A stretch of DNA of 64,000 nucleotides from Staphylotrichum longicolle (lineage: Eukaryota > Ascomycota > Sordariomycetes > Sordariales > Chaetomiaceae), in NCBI GenBank assembly GCA_019096155.1, contig JAHCVI010000005.1, forward strand, positions 2,490,468 through 2,554,467, written 5' to 3'. The translations under genes and the position numbers were made by a program. Below the pieces are notes generated by a model, which saw nothing but the letters and a program-made list of their open reading frames with translations, made no database searches and had not been told where the DNA came from. This document shows positions 61,001 to 64,000 of this stretch, in pieces (within the stretch, counting starts at the first letter, position 1; each line of letters starts with the position of its first letter).

Positions 61001-61630
61001 CTACCAACCGAAGAAAAACCCTCCATCTACCACACCCTCCTCTCCCTCTACCTCACCCCGCCCCCAGAGTACACCCCGAGCCTCGAGCCCGCCCTCGACC
61101 TGCTCTCCCGACATGGCTCCCGCCTGCCCGCGACCTCGACCCTCTCCCTCGTGCCCGACTCCCTCCCCGTGTCGCAACTGGAGTCTTACTTCCGCGGGCG
61201 CATGCGCAGCGCCAACAGCGCCGTCAACGAGACGCGCGTGCTGGCGGGCCTGCGCAAGACGGCGCTGTTTGCGAGCCAGTCGCTGCTGTTCCTGGGCGAC
61301 GACGGCGGGGTGCCTTCGACGACTGGCAGTATTGGTGGTGGTGGTGGTGGGAAGGGGGCCGGCGGCGGCGGCGGGCGCAACAGGCGGGTGGTGATCAGCG
61401 AGGAGAGGGTGTGCGGGGTGTGTCATAAGCGGATCGGCGGGAGCGTGGTGGCGGTGATGCCGGATAATGCGGTGGTGCACTACGGGTGTCTGAACCGGGT
61501 CGGGGGCGCGGCGCGGCCGCTGTCGCCGCTGGCCGCCGGGGACAGCGCGAGCGTGAGCGGGAGTGTCAGTGGGAGGTCCGGGTCGGCGATGGGTGGGTTT
61601 GGCGCGTGGGGGGCGCAGGTTGGGGGGTGA
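58096..61630 (+). CDS. VPS39: HOPS tethering subunit Vps39/Vam6, frameshifted near the 3' end
   Basis: Vacuolar/late-endosomal HOPS subunit with an N-terminal CNH-like propeller and a C-terminal Vps39 region. Exons are 58096-58177, 58234-60672, 60725-60833 and 60891-61630. The start MLSAFTARPIIELKQRDKSK is spliced into LVGLNTGSLRIYRVNDLL. Helical-repeat motifs follow (VEELIKSGRLDEAISVLNML; EYCNR near the last splice). The C-terminal zinc-binding-like motif is VCGVCHKRIGGSVVAVMPDN then VVHYGCLNR. Between EYCNRIQK (frame 1) and KPSIYHTLLSLYLTPPPEYT (frame 2) the frame changes by one base. The simplest cause is an extra A in the run at 60908-60913, and no GT exists in the interval for an intron. 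Removing one base gives 1123 codons in phase. Confidence 0.85.
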
Positions 61631-61809
61631 ATTCTCGTTGTGCGGGAAAGGGAGAGATGATTAGACGGGAAGTGTTGTATTGGTTGGTGTTAGGTTGGGT
61701 TGCTGTGGTGTGGTTTGGGAAAGCGCCCTCCTCCTCGGCGCGTGTCGAGCTGGTTGCTGCGAGTAGACAATCTTGTTTTCAGTTGTATCAAAGCCGAATA
61801 CCCCCAAAC

Positions 61810-62112
61810 TTAGTCCTCCTCCTCCTGCATCTCCTCGCCATAGTTTTCCTCCTCCTTCTCGTCGTCGACAATCTTTTTCCCGCTGGCCGCCGCTGCGCTC
61901 GACTCCCGCGCCTTGTCCTCCTCCATCCGTGCGGTAAGCTCGCGGTTGACCTGGGCTTGCAGCGAGGTCACCGATTGGCGCAGTTCGGAGAGGTATCTGG
62001 CCTTGTTTTCGACGGTTGTGCTGTCTGCGGGAGCGCTGAGGGGGAGAGAGATGGTGAAGGGGGCGTTGGAGGTGGAGGTGTAGGTTGTGGTGAGAGTTGG
62101 TTGAGACGCCAT
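61810..62112 (-). CDS. GON7: EKC/KEOPS complex subunit Gon7-like
   Basis: Small acidic-tailed protein of 100 residues. KEOPS makes the t6A modification of tRNA and is linked to telomere maintenance; Gon7 is its small fungal subunit. The stretch YLSELRQSVTSLQAQVNREL then TARMEEDKARE matches the Gon7 helix pattern (LxQLRxxLTxLQxxIN...LTxRM). The C-terminus is Glu-rich (EEENYGEEMQEEED), as in the family. The ATG at 62112 was preferred over the one at 62151, which would add 13 residues of leader-like sequence. It is convergent with VPS39, 179 bp apart. The family is short and divergent, so the call is moderately confident. Confidence 0.75.
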   Translation of the reverse strand: MASQPTLTTTYTSTSNAPFTISLPLSAPADSTTVENKARYLSELRQSVTSLQAQVNRELTARMEEDKARESSAAAASGKKIVDDEKEEENYGEEMQEEED

Positions 62113-62685
62113 GTTGGAGTTTTCGGGGGGCCTTGCTTTTGCTGAGTTCAAATGGGGTGATTTTTGTACTTGAAGACAATATGCGCCGTCGTTGGTGTGT
62201 GCAGAGGTTGGGCTTCGAATGTCAATGTTGACTGTAAACCTTCAAAGCAGGTTCCTCGAGGCTTCAGCCCCGCAAAGGTTACCTTAGGTTCCATTGAAGT
62301 TAAAGTGGGCCGCGGGGTCATCCCCCGACGACGCCGCAGCTTGGCTGTCGCCGGGCCAAAGTCTAGCAGGGGTCGATGACACCAACACGCTGCTGAAACT
62401 GCGACCAGGTTTAGTCAACTAACTCTTTCAACATCGGCGCAAGCGAGGTGCATGTCTTGTCCCCAACAAGCCCATCTCGTGCGGAATTTGCGATTTACCC
62501 ACCGACAGCATTCCGAACAACCACCGAACAACCACCGCTGCCAACGACACTGCCGTGACTGCATGCAAAATACCCACCGACAGCATGCCCCGTTGAGCAG
62601 GTCCGGGCCTGTCGCAAACACCGACTCGCAGCAGTTGGGCCCTGTCAAGATGTGATACACTCCCTCCGTTTTGACAGCAACACCC
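62113..62685. other. Divergent intergenic region
   Basis: About 570 bp between GON7 and the last gene. It includes a near-repeat of ACCCACCGACAGCA at about 62496 and 62573. No gene seen. Confidence 0.45.
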
Positions 62686-64000
62686 ATGCAGCCAGCAAGA
62701 CCCACGCCACGGGCGCCAGGGAGCTTCTCTCCCCTGTCAGCCAGCAATTCGGCCAGCGCGACCGATCTCTCGCGCACCACAAGACCGAATCGCCAGGGCT
62801 CGCTGTCCAGCGACGAACCCGTCACCCTGAACGTCCACAAGACACGCAGCCAGCCGGGCCAGACAGCGCCGTCGCCAACCCCCATCTACGCCAGCTTCAC
62901 CTCCGGGAGCAGCGCCAGCCCCGCCAACCTCCAGAACTTTTCTCGTCCGACCCTGTCGACCGCCGTCTCCGCCGCTCGGTCCGTCGCCGGGGCGCATTCC
63001 CCCGTCGAGGCGCTTCCGCGCAACGCCCCATCGCCCCTCACACTGCCGCCCGCTACCTCGTCGCCGGTTACCCCTACATTCGGCCGGGCCGGCCACGCTC
63101 GAAAGCACTCGCAGAACGCCGGCCTGTTCGAGCCCAGTCTTCCGTCGACGAGCACGTCCAACCTCTCCCACCTGGGACTGACGAACTCATCCCCGAAACC
63201 CGGCCCGGTGCCGCACCGAGACATGTCGGCCAGCCAGATCGCTGCGCAGGCGGCCGTGATGCAGCATCAGAACCAGCAACAACAGTTGCAACAAGGGCAC
63301 CACGCTCGGCAGCGATCGCAGACCGTGCCGATCCATGGGGCGGATGATCAGCCGGTCCGACGTGGGAGTGGAGGACCCATGAACCCGCCCATGCTTAGTC
63401 TCACCGAGGCGAGCATGCCTCGAGATAATGCGTTTGGCGGGCAAGGCTACCACAACGGTCTCCTCGGCAACCACACTCTTGCTGCCACGGCGGCCGCTAA
63501 TCTCGTCTTTCCAAGATCAGCACAGACGTCTCCCGGGATCCCCTCGCAACCGATGGTTCCCCAACCTCCGCCCCCGCCGCCAGCTTCGGAGAAGCCACTC
63601 AAGCCGGAGAAATCGAAGGTGAAACTCTTCTCGCGGCAAGTCAAGATTGGCGGCAAGAGCGATCCCAAGGAGAAGCCGCTGCCCAGCCCGGGAAAGGTCG
63701 GCCACGCATTGGCTAATCTCCAACGCCACAACTTCAGCACGACCAGTCTGGATTCCTCCCAACAGTCATCATTCTACAGCCTGCCCAACTCGTCGGCTGC
63801 CACGATACGGCCAGCCGACATGCTGCCGGAGAGGGAAGGCAAGGAGAAGGAGAAGAAGCACCATTTCTTGTCCCGACAGAAACACAAGCTCAAGGATGAC
63901 TACCACCAGCTCCTGTCGTCTGCCATGAGCAACTCGAGACCGACAGATCCAAGCGCTCCCAGCAGCCTCTACAGCTTCAATCTGCCACAGAGCCCGGGCC
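62686..64000 (+). CDS. N-terminal part of a large disordered protein, cut by the window end
   Basis: Open from ATG at 62686 to the last base with no stop (438 codons), so the gene continues past the window. The start is MQPARPTPRAPGSFSPVSAS. It is Ser/Pro/Thr-rich and disordered, with a Gln/His run (HQNQQQQLQQGHH) and a Pro run (PQPPPPPPASEKP). Basic segments KVKLFSRQVKIGGKSDPKEK and KEKEKKHHFLSRQKHKLKDD follow, with SSAMSNSRPTDPSAPSSLYS near the end. This pattern looks like the regulatory N-terminus of a large fungal signalling protein; a RasGAP (Bud2-type) is possible but only a guess. Codon bias is strongly coding. The downstream sequence would decide. Confidence 0.7.
   Translation, partial: MQPARPTPRAPGSFSPLSASNSASATDLSRTTRPNRQGSLSSDEPVTLNVHKTRSQPGQTAPSPTPIYASFTSGSSASPANLQNFSRPTLSTAVSAARSVAGAHSPVEALPRNAPSPLTLPPATSSPVTPTFGRAGHARKHSQNAGLFEPSLPSTSTSNLSHLGLTNSSPKPGPVPHRDMSASQIAAQAAVMQHQNQQQQLQQGHHARQRSQTVPIHGADDQPVRRGSGGPMNPPMLSLTEASMPRDNAFGGQGYHNGLLGNHTLAATAAANLVFPRSAQTSPGIPSQPMVPQPPPPPPASEKPLKPEKSKVKLFSRQVKIGGKSDPKEKPLPSPGKVGHALANLQRHNFSTTSLDSSQQSSFYSLPNSSAATIRPADMLPEREGKEKEKKHHFLSRQKHKLKDDYHQLLSSAMSNSRPTDPSAPSSLYSFNLPQSPG

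Overview
This is nuclear DNA of a filamentous ascomycete. The coding regions are GC-rich. Genes are interrupted by short GT-AG introns, mostly 47-112 bp, often with CTAAC/CTNAC branch-like motifs. The gene content is typical of Pezizomycotina: a Pex14/17 (Pex33)-type peroxin, a Ypt31/Rab11 GTPase, a class II HDA1 deacetylase with an Arb2-like C-terminus, and a Gag1-like (DUF4050) protein. I infer a Sordariomycete, probably close to Sordariales/Chaetomiaceae; no database was searched. No prokaryotic features, CRISPR arrays, rDNA or intact transposons were seen.

Layout. 0.5-2.5 kb: SNU66/SART-1 splicing factor (+). 3.3-4.9 kb: unrecognised three-exon gene (+). 5.2-6.0 kb: PTH2 peptidyl-tRNA hydrolase (+). 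6.3-11.0 kb: UTP7 (-) and TSR1 (+), divergent ribosome-biogenesis genes. 11.1-12.0 kb: urease accessory GTPase UreG (-). 13.2-14.2 kb: DJ-1/PfpI-like gene with a frameshift (+). 14.8-19.1 kb: 1419-residue chromodomain protein (-). 20.5-25.4 kb: RAB11/YPT31, BRX1 and a frameshifted F-box gene (all +). 26.7-29.2 kb: HDA1-type histone deacetylase (+). 29.7-33.4 kb: an RS-rich protein gene whose best model has a 1.9 kb intron containing another same-strand gene (+). 34.2-35.3 kb: GAPDH with a probable 5' UTR intron (-). 38.3-43.1 kb: long low-complexity protein interrupted by an in-frame TAG (-). 44.5-46.1 kb: INO80 subunit IES2 (-). 47.6-48.7 kb: PEX14/17 (+). 50.8-52.4 kb: Gag1-like/DUF4050 protein (+). 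53.1-55.7 kb: SPX-domain low-affinity phosphate transporter (-). 58.1-61.6 kb: VPS39/VAM6 with a frameshift (+). 61.8-62.1 kb: GON7 (-). 62.7 kb to the window end: the start of a large disordered protein (+).

Most genes are conserved housekeeping functions. Themes are ribosome biogenesis (UTP7, TSR1, BRX1), chromatin (HDA1, chromodomain protein, IES2), RNA processing (SNU66, RS protein), membrane traffic and organelles (RAB11, VPS39, PEX14/17), and nitrogen/phosphate metabolism (UreG, SPX transporter). No biosynthetic cluster is evident.

The most unusual signals are four coding interruptions in otherwise conserved genes (three single-base frameshifts and one in-frame stop), a nested-gene arrangement at 29.7-33.4 kb, and a structured A-box/B-box (tRNA-SINE-like) element near 57.3 kb. 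Other signals are a tandem duplication covering the PEX14/17 stop region and a GAPDH leader intron. The interruptions may be assembly errors and should be checked against reads before any biological reading.
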